This document shows positions 5,846-11,080 of a stretch of 11,080 bases of DNA, piece by piece. Made by a program: the position numbers and the translations under genes. The first letter of the stretch is position 1. The number at the start of each line of letters is the position of its first letter. The notes beneath the pieces are model-generated. The model made no database searches. It was not told the origin of the DNA and saw nothing but the letters and a program-made list of their open reading frames with translations. Source of the stretch: Brevundimonas sp. UBA5936 (GTDB lineage Bacteria; Pseudomonadota; Alphaproteobacteria; Caulobacterales; Caulobacteraceae); contig DJDA01000110.1 of NCBI GenBank assembly GCA_002430835.1, positions 22,937 to 34,016 of the forward strand, read 5' to 3'.

Positions 5846-7116
5846 GGCCTTCGCCTGATCCGTCGCCGCATCACCCGGTCGCCCAGCGCCTCGGCGTATT
5901 TCAGGGTGAAGGCCAGGGCGGCGGGGTTGCCGCGCCGGGGGCCGACCGAATCAGCCATCACCGCGCCGCGCTCGCCGATCGGCAGGGGCGCGCCCGTGGT
6001 GGTGTCCAGCGCGGTCTGGTGCTCGATCTCGGCGTTCAGGCGAGCGCCCATCAGGATCACCTGCACCGAGAACCAGGTCCACAGCAGGAAGCCCATGGCC
6101 GCCGCCAGCGGGCCGTAGGAATCGGTGCGCACGAAGGTGGTCAGGAACCAGCTGAACAGGAAGGACACCAGCAGGCTCAGGCCCGCCGCGAACAGCGCCC
6201 CCGGCGTCAGCCAGCGCCAGCGCGCCCGCGCCCGGCTCGGTCCCAACCGATAGATCAGGGCCAGCGCCCCGACATAGCCGAAGAACAGAAGCGGCCAGCG
6301 CAGCGGCGCCAGATAGGCCCACTCGTCCTCCAGGCCGAATACGGCCAGCACCACGGGCACGCCGACCACCAGGGCCGAACTCAGCATCACCGCCGCCATG
6401 GCCGAGACGGTGAAGCCCATGCACACCAGATTGTAGATAACGATATTGCGCCGCTCGACCTCGTGATAGGCGAGGTTCAGGCCGTAGAAGAGGGTCTTGA
6501 TCCCCCCATTGGCCGCCCACAGCGTCAGCAGCAGGGTCCAGATCAGGGTGAAGGTCAGCTGGCCGGTGGAATTGCCCGCCAGCCGCGTCATCTCCGCCCC
6601 GAGAAACTGAGCCACATTCGCCGGCAGCACCTCATAGAGGAAGCTGAGCTGTCCCCAGGCGTCCGCCGGATCGGCGAACAGGCCGTAGATGGTGACGAAG
6701 GCGCCCAGCGTCGGGAACAGGGCCAGCAGCAGGAAGAAGGTCACGCCCCCGGCGACGAAACCGACGCGGTCGCCGAAATAGCCCATGACGGTGCGCCACA
6801 GGATGTCGACCCAGCCCTTGTGCGGAATCTCCAGCGGGCGCTGGGCCAGGCGGCCCCGGCCGGGGTCGTCAGCGTCATAATCCTCGGGCGTGGGATCGCG
6901 CGGGGGCAGGGGCTCGGGCCGCTCGGGCCGCAGTTCCAGGCCGAAGCGATGGCCTTGAGTGTAGAGCAGATGCGCCGCCGTCGCGCCCGTCGCCAGTCCG
7001 CCCGCCGCGGCGGCCAGATAGCGCAACACCCCGCCCGCCGCGCCGTGTGAGCCTCGCGCAGCACGACGTTTCCCGGCGCGCGGCGCGCGATGATTCGACT
7101 GTGGTTTCATCCCCAT
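5842..7116 (-). CDS. YihY/BrkB family inner-membrane protein
   Basis: This polytopic membrane protein belongs to the YihY/BrkB family (once misnamed RNase BN; also called virulence factor BrkB). From the ATG at 7116 it has 424 residues. A short hydrophobic stretch lies at about 30-52, then a Pro/Asp/Arg-rich linker at about 60-95. The family domain follows from about 100 to 370 with roughly six membrane helices, including GFVAGGVTFFLLLALFPTLG (about 119-138) and AAAMGFLLWTWFSVQVILMG (about 338-357). The domain closes with ARLNAEIEH, typical of the family. The basic tail ends RRRIRRRP. The molecular role of the family is unknown. A second ATG lies two codons inside (7110) and a TTG start is possible at 7179. 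An AAGGG lies just upstream of 7116, 3 bases away, and 9 bases from 7110. The stop TAA overlaps the recR stop tail to tail. Confidence 0.87.
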   Translation of the reverse strand: MGMKPQSNHRAPRAGKRRAARGSHGAAGGVLRYLAAAAGGLATGATAAHLLYTQGHRFGLELRPERPEPLPPRDPTPEDYDADDPGRGRLAQRPLEIPHKGWVDILWRTVMGYFGDRVGFVAGGVTFFLLLALFPTLGAFVTIYGLFADPADAWGQLSFLYEVLPANVAQFLGAEMTRLAGNSTGQLTFTLIWTLLLTLWAANGGIKTLFYGLNLAYHEVERRNIVIYNLVCMGFTVSAMAAVMLSSALVVGVPVVLAVFGLEDEWAYLAPLRWPLLFFGYVGALALIYRLGPSRARARWRWLTPGALFAAGLSLLVSFLFSWFLTTFVRTDSYGPLAAAMGFLLWTWFSVQVILMGARLNAEIEHQTALDTTTGAPLPIGERGAVMADSVGPRRGNPAALAFTLKYAEALGDRVMRRRIRRRP

Positions 7117-7188
7117 TCGCCCTTCAACGGCCACGCTAGCCGGCCGTTCCGTCTTGAAATCATCCGTCGCAGACCCCAATCACCCGGA

Positions 7189-8097
7189 ATGTCCGATCAG
7201 AACACCCAACCGACCCTGCTGACCGCCTGGAAAGGCGCCCAGGCGCGCCTGAAGGCCGCCGGCATCGACAGCCCCTCCATCGACGCGCGCCTGATGCTTG
7301 AGGCGGCGACGGGCGCGGGCCGTGTCGATATCCTGAACGACCCCTACCGCGCGCTCTCGCCTGAGCAAACCCTGGCGCTGGACGCCATGGTGGATCGCCG
7401 CCTGCGCCGCGAGCCGGTGTCGCGCATTCTGGGCCGCAAGGGCTTCTGGAAGATCATGCTGAACGTCACCCCCGACGTGCTCAGCCCGCGCCCCGACACC
7501 GAGACGGTGGTGGACGTCATCGTTCGCGCCTTCCCGCCCAACACCGCCTTCGACATGGCCGACCTGGGCACGGGTTCGGGCGCCATCCTGCTGGCCGCCC
7601 TGGCCGAGCGGCGCGGCGCGCGCGGCGTCGGCACCGACATCTCGACAGAGGCCATCGCCGTGGCGCGCGAGAACGCGGCCAATCTGGATCTGAACCACCG
7701 CTGCACCTTCATGCGCACCGACTGGGCGGCGGGTTTCGCCGACGACAGCTTCGACCTGGTGGTGTCCAATCCGCCCTACATCCCCAGCGGCGACATCGCC
7801 GGTCTGGACCCGGAAGTGCGCGAGCACGACCCGCATCTGGCGCTGGACGGCGGTCCGGACGGCCTGCAGCCCTATCGCGACCTGGCGCCTGAGATCGCCC
7901 GCATCCTGCGCCCGCAAGGCGTCTTCGCCGTCGAGATCGGCTGGGACCAGGGCGAGGCGGTCAAGGCCCTGTTCGAGGCGGCGGGCTTCACCGACGTCAA
8001 GGTCGTGAAGGATCTGGCGGACCGCGACCGCGTCGTCACCAACGGCCCGGACCCGCGCGTGGGCCCGATCCCCGAGGCTGAAGCGCCGCTGCAATAA
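7189..8097 (+). CDS. prmC: Release factor glutamine N5-methyltransferase PrmC (HemK)
   Basis: The 302-residue protein methylates the glutamine of the GGQ motif in release factors RF1 and RF2, using S-adenosylmethionine, which is needed for efficient translation termination. The N-terminal helical domain (about 5-80) recognises the release factor. The Rossmann methyltransferase domain carries LSPRPDTE (about 98-105), the SAM loop DLGTGSGA (about 125-132) and the catalytic/substrate motif SNPPYIPS (about 193-200). The ATG at 7189 gives the normal N-terminus. The frame is open back to 7090, but those 33 residues overlap the divergent gene and look unrelated. Gly-Gly-Ala sits close to the start codon with little Shine-Dalgarno spacing. 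prfA is not adjacent here, although it often precedes prmC elsewhere; instead the gene is divergent from the BrkB-family gene. Confidence 0.95.
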   Translation: MSDQNTQPTLLTAWKGAQARLKAAGIDSPSIDARLMLEAATGAGRVDILNDPYRALSPEQTLALDAMVDRRLRREPVSRILGRKGFWKIMLNVTPDVLSPRPDTETVVDVIVRAFPPNTAFDMADLGTGSGAILLAALAERRGARGVGTDISTEAIAVARENAANLDLNHRCTFMRTDWAAGFADDSFDLVVSNPPYIPSGDIAGLDPEVREHDPHLALDGGPDGLQPYRDLAPEIARILRPQGVFAVEIGWDQGEAVKALFEAAGFTDVKVVKDLADRDRVVTNGPDPRVGPIPEAEAPLQ

Positions 8098-8103
8098 AAA
8101 CCC

Positions 8104-8132
8104 TTGGAAAGCGTCTCTCTGCGCGCTAAGTC
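8104..8132 (+). promoter_or_regulatory. Candidate housekeeping promoter for the DUF4167 gene
   Basis: TTGGAAA (8104-8110), a 14-base spacer, and GCTAAGTC (8125-8132) fit the Caulobacter sigma-73 pattern TTGACGS-N10-14-GCTANAWC. The -10 block matches at all specified positions but one, and the spacing is allowed. It begins 7 bases after the prmC stop. Transcription would start near 8138 and leave a leader of about 220 bases. Confidence 0.45.
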
Positions 8133-8137
8133 CGTGT

Positions 8138-8356
8138 TGTTCCCCATTCAAACGCATCCTTTTCGGGCAGGTTCGCTCGTTTAAGCGCGTCTGGGTTCAG
8201 TGATGGCCGCGCCCCTGAAACGGACGCGGCGGACCACGGGGGACACACGGTTTTCCGAACAGCTCGCACCGGGGATTGGCCCCGAACGAACGGAACGACG
8301 AACAGGGCCCCGCCCGTCTTTTTCGACGGCGGCCCGCACCAGCACGGTAAGCTCCG
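8138..8356 (+). other. Structured 5' leader of the DUF4167 gene
   Basis: The prmC-DUF4167 gap of 259 bases holds no convincing gene. It can fold into at least three hairpins. The first is 8186-8228: an 8-bp stem CGCGTCTG/CGGACGCG with one wobble, a small GG/A internal loop, and a 5-bp stem TTCAG/CTGAA. The second is 8270-8284: CGGGG-ATTGG-CCCCG. The third is 8305-8335: GGGCC/GGCCC enclosing CCGTC/GACGG around a T-rich loop, ending 21 bases before the start codon. I do not recognise a known riboswitch or small-RNA family. It could be an autoregulatory leader, a 5'-UTR-derived RNA, or chance folding in GC-rich DNA. Confidence 0.35.
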
Positions 8357-9280
8357 ATGAGAGATTTCAAGGGCATGAAGCGTCAACGCGGACGCAACCG
8401 TAAGCCCGGCGGCGGCAATAACGCCAACGCGACCAATCCGAACCGTTCGTGGGACTCGCAAGGCCCCGAGAACATCAAGGTCCGGGGCAACGCCCAGACC
8501 GTCTATGAACGCTATATGCAGCTGGCGCGCGACGCCGCGGCCGCCGGCGACCGCGTTCTGGCCGAGAACTACACCCAGCACGCCGAACACTATTTCCGCG
8601 TCCTGCGCGCGCTTCAGCCGCAGCGCTCGGTCAGCGAGATCGCCCAGCGCGAACAGGCGGGCCAGGGCTTCGACATCGACTTCGAGGACGAGTCGGGCGC
8701 CCAGGCGGCGGCCATCATCGCTGCGGCCCAGGCCGAGCAGCAGAAGGCCGAGGACGAAGCTCGCCGCCAGGCTGAACGCGCCGAGCGCGAGGCCAACCGT
8801 GATCGCGAACCGCGCGAACCCCGTGAGCCGCGCGAGCCGCGTGAAAACGGCGACGCCGACAACCGCGAGGGCGGCCGTCGCGAATCCCGTCGCGAGCGCT
8901 GGGAGCGCCGCCGTGAGGAGCGCAACCGTCGTTTCGAGAACGGCGAATCTGACAATGCGGCCGATGACGAAGCCGCTCAGGACGATGGCCAGCCTGTCGA
9001 AACCGCTTCGGAGGTTTCGGCTGACGAGCGTCCGCATGAGGCGCCGGCCGTCGACGCTGGAGCAGAGCCCGAAGCGCCGGTCGCCAAGGCCGCCCGCGCC
9101 CCGCGCCGTCCTCGCGCCGCTGCGGCCAAGGATGAAGCGAGCAGCGACGACGCGGCGGCCCTGCCGGGCTTCCTGACCCGTCCGACGTCGATCGAGGAAA
9201 CGGCGTCAGACGACGAGACGCCCGCCCCGCGCACCCGCCGCCCGCGCCGCAAGGCTGAGACGGTCGCCGACGACGAATAA
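8357..9280 (+). CDS. DUF4167 domain protein, highly charged, function unknown
   Basis: The 307-residue protein begins MRDFKGMKRQRGRNRKPGGG, followed by the DUF4167 core at about 28-86 (NRSWDSQGPENIKVRGNAQ, YMQLARDAAAAGDRVLAEN, YTQHAEHYFRVLRAL). This family is typical of Alphaproteobacteria and usually lies just after prmC, as here. After the core the protein becomes low in complexity. Residues 116-150 are a likely coiled coil rich in Ala, Gln, Glu and Arg. Residues 150-163 are an REP tandem repeat, 165-193 are Arg/Glu-rich, and the tail alternates acidic and Arg/Pro-rich patches. The basic N-terminus and RGRNR motif suggest RNA or ribosome contact, which is inference. The ATG at 8357 is preferred over 8375 because the short MRDFKG lead is usual for the family. 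The role is unknown. Confidence 0.9.
   Translation: MRDFKGMKRQRGRNRKPGGGNNANATNPNRSWDSQGPENIKVRGNAQTVYERYMQLARDAAAAGDRVLAENYTQHAEHYFRVLRALQPQRSVSEIAQREQAGQGFDIDFEDESGAQAAAIIAAAQAEQQKAEDEARRQAERAEREANRDREPREPREPREPRENGDADNREGGRRESRRERWERRREERNRRFENGESDNAADDEAAQDDGQPVETASEVSADERPHEAPAVDAGAEPEAPVAKAARAPRRPRAAAAKDEASSDDAAALPGFLTRPTSIEETASDDETPAPRTRRPRRKAETVADDE
8804..8845 (+). repeat. Nine-base tandem repeat coding for Arg-Glu-Pro units
   Basis: Four units of the pattern CGNGANCCN (8804-8839), plus a partial fifth, encode R-E-P four times and then R-E (residues 150-163 of the DUF4167 protein). The units differ at third codon positions (CGC/CGT, GAA/GAG, CCG/CCC), so this is an old coding repeat under protein-level selection rather than a fresh slippage event. 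Confidence 0.8.
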
Positions 9281-9288
9281 GGCGACCG
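9261..9288 (+). terminator. Stem-loop spanning the DUF4167 stop codon
   Basis: A perfect 8-bp inverted repeat, CGGTCGCC (9261-9268) and GGCGACCG (9281-9288), has a 12-base loop that contains the TAA stop (9278-9280). The next bases, CACAACCTTT, hold only a short T-run. It may act as a weak terminator or protect the mRNA 3' end. No other terminator is visible before the next gene. Confidence 0.4.
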
Positions 9289-9296
9289 CACAACCT

Positions 9297-9326
9297 TTGC
9301 TGGTGTGTTCACTTTAATACAACTAT
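9297..9326 (+). promoter_or_regulatory. AT-rich region, possible promoter of the kinase-like gene
   Basis: The 82-base gap before the kinase-like gene contains the stretch CACTTTAATACAACTATTGA, far more AT-rich than its surroundings. TTGCTGG (9297-9303) could serve as -35 with TTTAATAC (9313-9320) or AACTAT (9321-9326) as -10, but no pair fits well in both sequence and spacing. A promoter is likely here; its exact position is not resolved. Confidence 0.3.
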
Positions 9327-9362
9327 TGATGCGTTACTCTCGATCTATCGGGAGGACGTGTG

Positions 9363-10721
9363 ATGGAATTCGTTCTACTGGCGATCGCCCTCGGACTGGC
9401 GGCAGGCGTCGCGGGCGTCAGGCTGTCGATCGGCGCCCATGGGCGTATCCGGGCGGTGCAGCGGCTGCATGACGGACAGGCGGCGGCCGCCCGCCGCCGC
9501 ATCACCGATCTGGAAGACGCGGTCTGCGACGTCGAGACGCGCCTGCTGCGCGTCCAGGCGATCGAGGCGGCTGGACGTCGCACCCATACGGCCCTGCTCG
9601 CCGCTTTCAGCCGGGAGATGCGCGGGCCTCTGGACGCCATACTGGGCTTCGCCGACTTGCTTCGGATCAATGCGGTCAATGAGCCGCTCAGTCGTCGCCA
9701 GGGCCAGGCCGTCGATCAGATTCACGATGGCGCGGCTCGCCTGCAGACCCTGGTCGAGGGGCTGACCGCCTTTAAGGAGGACTCGGGCGTCGGAGCCGCG
9801 CGCGAGCGCCTGGACCCTCTGCTGGTCGCCCGGCGCATCTGCCAGTCCCTGGCCAGTCAGGCCGAGGTGGCGGGGGTCGATCTGCGCCCGCCTCCGTTTC
9901 AGGCCGGGCTGACCGTTCAGGCCGAGGCCCGAGCCCTGGATCAGGTGATGACTCGCCTGATCCGCAACGCCGTGCAGCACAATCGGCCGGGTGGGACGGT
10001 CGTGATCGAAGGCCGCCGCGTCGCCCAGGAGGTCTGGATCACCGTGCGCGACACCGGGCCGGGCTTGTCCCCTGGCCGGATCGAGACCCTGTTCGATCCC
10101 TTCGCACGGCGTGGACGGGCCGCCTCTTCCGTCGATGGCGCGGGCGTCGGCCTGGCGGCGGCGCGGCGCCTGGCGACCGCCATGGACGGTGATCTGACGG
10201 TCGAGAGCCAGGAAGGCGAGGGCGCGGCCTTCATCCTGCGCCTGCCAGCCTCGCCCCAATCCGAGCCGCAGGCCGCGCTTCACGCCGCCTTGCCGCTGCC
10301 GCGCCTGCCGGAGGCCGTCCTGCTCTACATCGCCGAGGATCCCGCCGCCGTCGCCCTCATGCGCCATCTTCTGCGGGGTCTGGGTTCGATCCAACTCCAC
10401 GTCGCGGCGACTGCGCAGGAGGGGGCGGATCTGGCCCGCGATCTTCGGCCCGACGCCGTCATCCTCGATCTCGATCTGCACGGCGGGCAGGGCCTGGCGG
10501 TCAAGGCTGCCCTGGCGCAGGAGCCTTTGACCCGCGACCTGCCGGTCATGGCCCTGTCGGCGGCGATCGCGCCGGACGAGGTGCGGCGCGCCCAGGCTGC
10601 GGGCTTCGCCGAATATCTGATCAAACCGATCGGACTGGCGGATCTGACGGCGGGATTGTCGCGCCTTCTGGCGCCGTCTGACGCCCCTTCGCGGACCGTG
10701 CCGAAGACGGCGCAGGCCTGA
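9363..10721 (+). CDS. Membrane-anchored hybrid histidine-kinase-like protein lacking the phospho-accepting His
   Basis: The 452-residue protein has one N-terminal membrane helix (1-20), a coiled-coil linker (about 30-70), a HisKA-like dimerisation helix pair (about 72-140), a HATPase_c domain (about 185-295) and a C-terminal receiver (about 318-436). The H-box reads SREMRGPLDAILGFADLL, where active kinases have S-H-E-L-R-T-P-L; Arg84 stands in place of His. The ATP site looks complete: N box RLIRNAVQHN (Asn202), G1 box DTGPGLSPG (Asp230), F box LFDPF, G2 box GAGVGL. The receiver keeps Asp369, Ser399 and Lys421, but its acidic pair is Ala324-Glu325. It is therefore probably not a self-phosphorylating kinase of the usual type; DivL of Caulobacter is a known relative in kind, with Tyr for His. 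The ATG at 9363 has GGAGGA 6 bases upstream; an in-frame GTG lies one codon before. No sensor domain is visible, and no partner regulator gene is adjacent. Confidence 0.88.
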   Translation: MEFVLLAIALGLAAGVAGVRLSIGAHGRIRAVQRLHDGQAAAARRRITDLEDAVCDVETRLLRVQAIEAAGRRTHTALLAAFSREMRGPLDAILGFADLLRINAVNEPLSRRQGQAVDQIHDGAARLQTLVEGLTAFKEDSGVGAARERLDPLLVARRICQSLASQAEVAGVDLRPPPFQAGLTVQAEARALDQVMTRLIRNAVQHNRPGGTVVIEGRRVAQEVWITVRDTGPGLSPGRIETLFDPFARRGRAASSVDGAGVGLAAARRLATAMDGDLTVESQEGEGAAFILRLPASPQSEPQAALHAALPLPRLPEAVLLYIAEDPAAVALMRHLLRGLGSIQLHVAATAQEGADLARDLRPDAVILDLDLHGGQGLAVKAALAQEPLTRDLPVMALSAAIAPDEVRRAQAAGFAEYLIKPIGLADLTAGLSRLLAPSDAPSRTVPKTAQA

Positions 10722-10752
10722 CGACTTCACGCGGTCGCGACGACGGACGGGG

Positions 10753-10783
10753 TTGACGCCGCGCCTCATGGCGGCTTCCTAAA
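10753..10783 (+). promoter_or_regulatory. Candidate promoter of the DUF4893-type lipoprotein gene
   Basis: TTGACGC (10753-10759) matches the Caulobacter -35 consensus perfectly. The -10 is less clear: GCTTCCTA at 10774-10781 has the right 14-base spacing but few matches, and CCTAAA at 10778-10783 is a better AT-rich block at longer spacing. It lies 32 bases after the kinase-like gene and about 40 bases before the lipoprotein start. Confidence 0.4.
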
Positions 10784-10825
10784 GAGAAACGGGGCTTTCG
10801 ATCCTCGTTGCTTGAGAAGATCGAT

Positions 10826-11080
10826 ATGCCGCGTACGCCGAACCGACCTTTCCGGCTCGCTTTCCAGCCCCTGTTCAAGACCCTGGTCGGCCCGGCTCTG
10901 GCCTCGGCGGCCCTGGCCGCCTGCGCCACGACGCCGCCCCCGCCGCCGCCTCCGCCGCCGATGGCGGTTCCGGCCGCGCCCGAGGCGCCGATCGGGGCCG
11001 TTCTGGACGACTGGCGGGGCGTCATCACCCCGGCGGACCGCGACCGTTATCAGCGCCGCGCCGCCGCCTGGACCCTGGCG
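10826..11080 (+). CDS. DUF4893-type lipoprotein, N-terminal part
   Basis: An ATG at 10826 opens a frame that runs off the window after 85 codons. Residues 1-33 form a lipoprotein signal: basic N-terminus, hydrophobic core, and lipobox LAAC with Cys33 as the lipidated residue. Then comes ATT, nine prolines in a row (37-45) and a short Ala/Pro linker. From about 62 the sequence reads DDWRGVITPADRDRYQRR, followed by AAAWTLA, which resembles the start of the DUF4893 domain, a family of unknown function in Alphaproteobacteria. GAGAAG lies 6 bases upstream of the start as a ribosome site. The product is probably anchored to a membrane and extends into the periplasm. The domain call rests on memory of the D-W-R-x-V-x-T-P-A-D-R-x-R pattern and a partial sequence. 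Confidence 0.7.
   Translation, partial: MPRTPNRPFRLAFQPLFKTLVGPALASAALAACATTPPPPPPPPPMAVPAAPEAPIGAVLDDWRGVITPADRDRYQRRAAAWTLA

Noticed and set aside
5506..7050. A 514-codon plus-strand open frame antisense to the BrkB-family gene
   Set aside because: The translation is rich in Arg, Gln and Gly with no domain, whereas the minus strand encodes clear membrane helices and family motifs. It also starts inside recR in another frame.
7127..7147. Inverted repeat ACGGCC-N9-GGCCGT between the divergent BrkB-family and prmC genes
   Set aside because: It is only 6 bp, made of GGCC-rich sequence common in this genome, and no convincing promoter on either strand is arranged around it; I do not call it an operator.
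8200..8403. A 67-codon plus-strand frame in the prmC-DUF4167 spacer
   Set aside because: It starts with GTG, lacks a ribosome site, overlaps the DUF4167 start in another frame, and has a composition expected from non-coding GC-rich DNA.
8126..9037. A 303-codon minus-strand frame with hydrophobic Leu/Val/Ala stretches, antisense to the DUF4167 gene
   Set aside because: The hydrophobic look comes from reading Glu/Asp/Arg codons backwards. The plus strand has a recognised domain and correct synteny with prmC.
9323..9679. Minus-strand frame of 118 codons across the start of the kinase-like gene
   Set aside because: It is antisense to the coiled-coil and H-box region, with Ser/Arg/Ala-rich composition and no motif. 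The plus-strand gene has a strong GGAGGA site and domains.

Overview
The window is GC-rich, tightly packed bacterial chromosome. The gene content points to an alphaproteobacterium of the order Caulobacterales, most likely Brevundimonas or a close relative. The main pointers are a DUF4167 gene directly after prmC, a large TonB-dependent receptor paired with a secreted partner protein, a ybaB-recR pair, and promoter-like sequences of the Caulobacter housekeeping type (TTGACGS-N10-14-GCTANAWC). The genus is an inference from family resemblance only. I see no tRNA, rRNA, IS element, CRISPR array or prophage gene.

Layout, left to right. (1) 1-3006: the last 54 codons of a secreted protein, a GNRA-capped hairpin, a TonB-dependent outer-membrane receptor, and a strong intrinsic terminator. 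These two genes look like one nutrient-uptake unit. (2) 3164-4723: a NudC-type NADH pyrophosphatase with an unusual membrane-spanning N-terminus, convergent with a RutE-like nitroreductase; a perfect hairpin lies between their stop codons. (3) 4899-5845: ybaB/ebfC and recR, overlapping by one base, a DNA-repair and nucleoid operon. (4) 5842-7116: a YihY/BrkB-family inner-membrane protein on the minus strand, whose stop overlaps that of recR tail to tail. (5) 7189-9280: prmC (release-factor glutamine methyltransferase), then a 259-base spacer with a good promoter candidate and several stem-loops, then a DUF4167 gene. (6) 9363-10721: a membrane-anchored hybrid histidine-kinase-like protein whose H-box has Arg in place of the phospho-accepting His. 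(7) 10826-11080: the start of a DUF4893-type lipoprotein that runs off the window.

Most of the genes are housekeeping genes (DNA repair, translation termination, NAD(H) metabolism) mixed with envelope functions. I found no clear defence or mobile system. The parts most worth a second look are the histidine-less kinase/receiver protein, the NudC fusion to a transmembrane segment, and the structured leader ahead of DUF4167.
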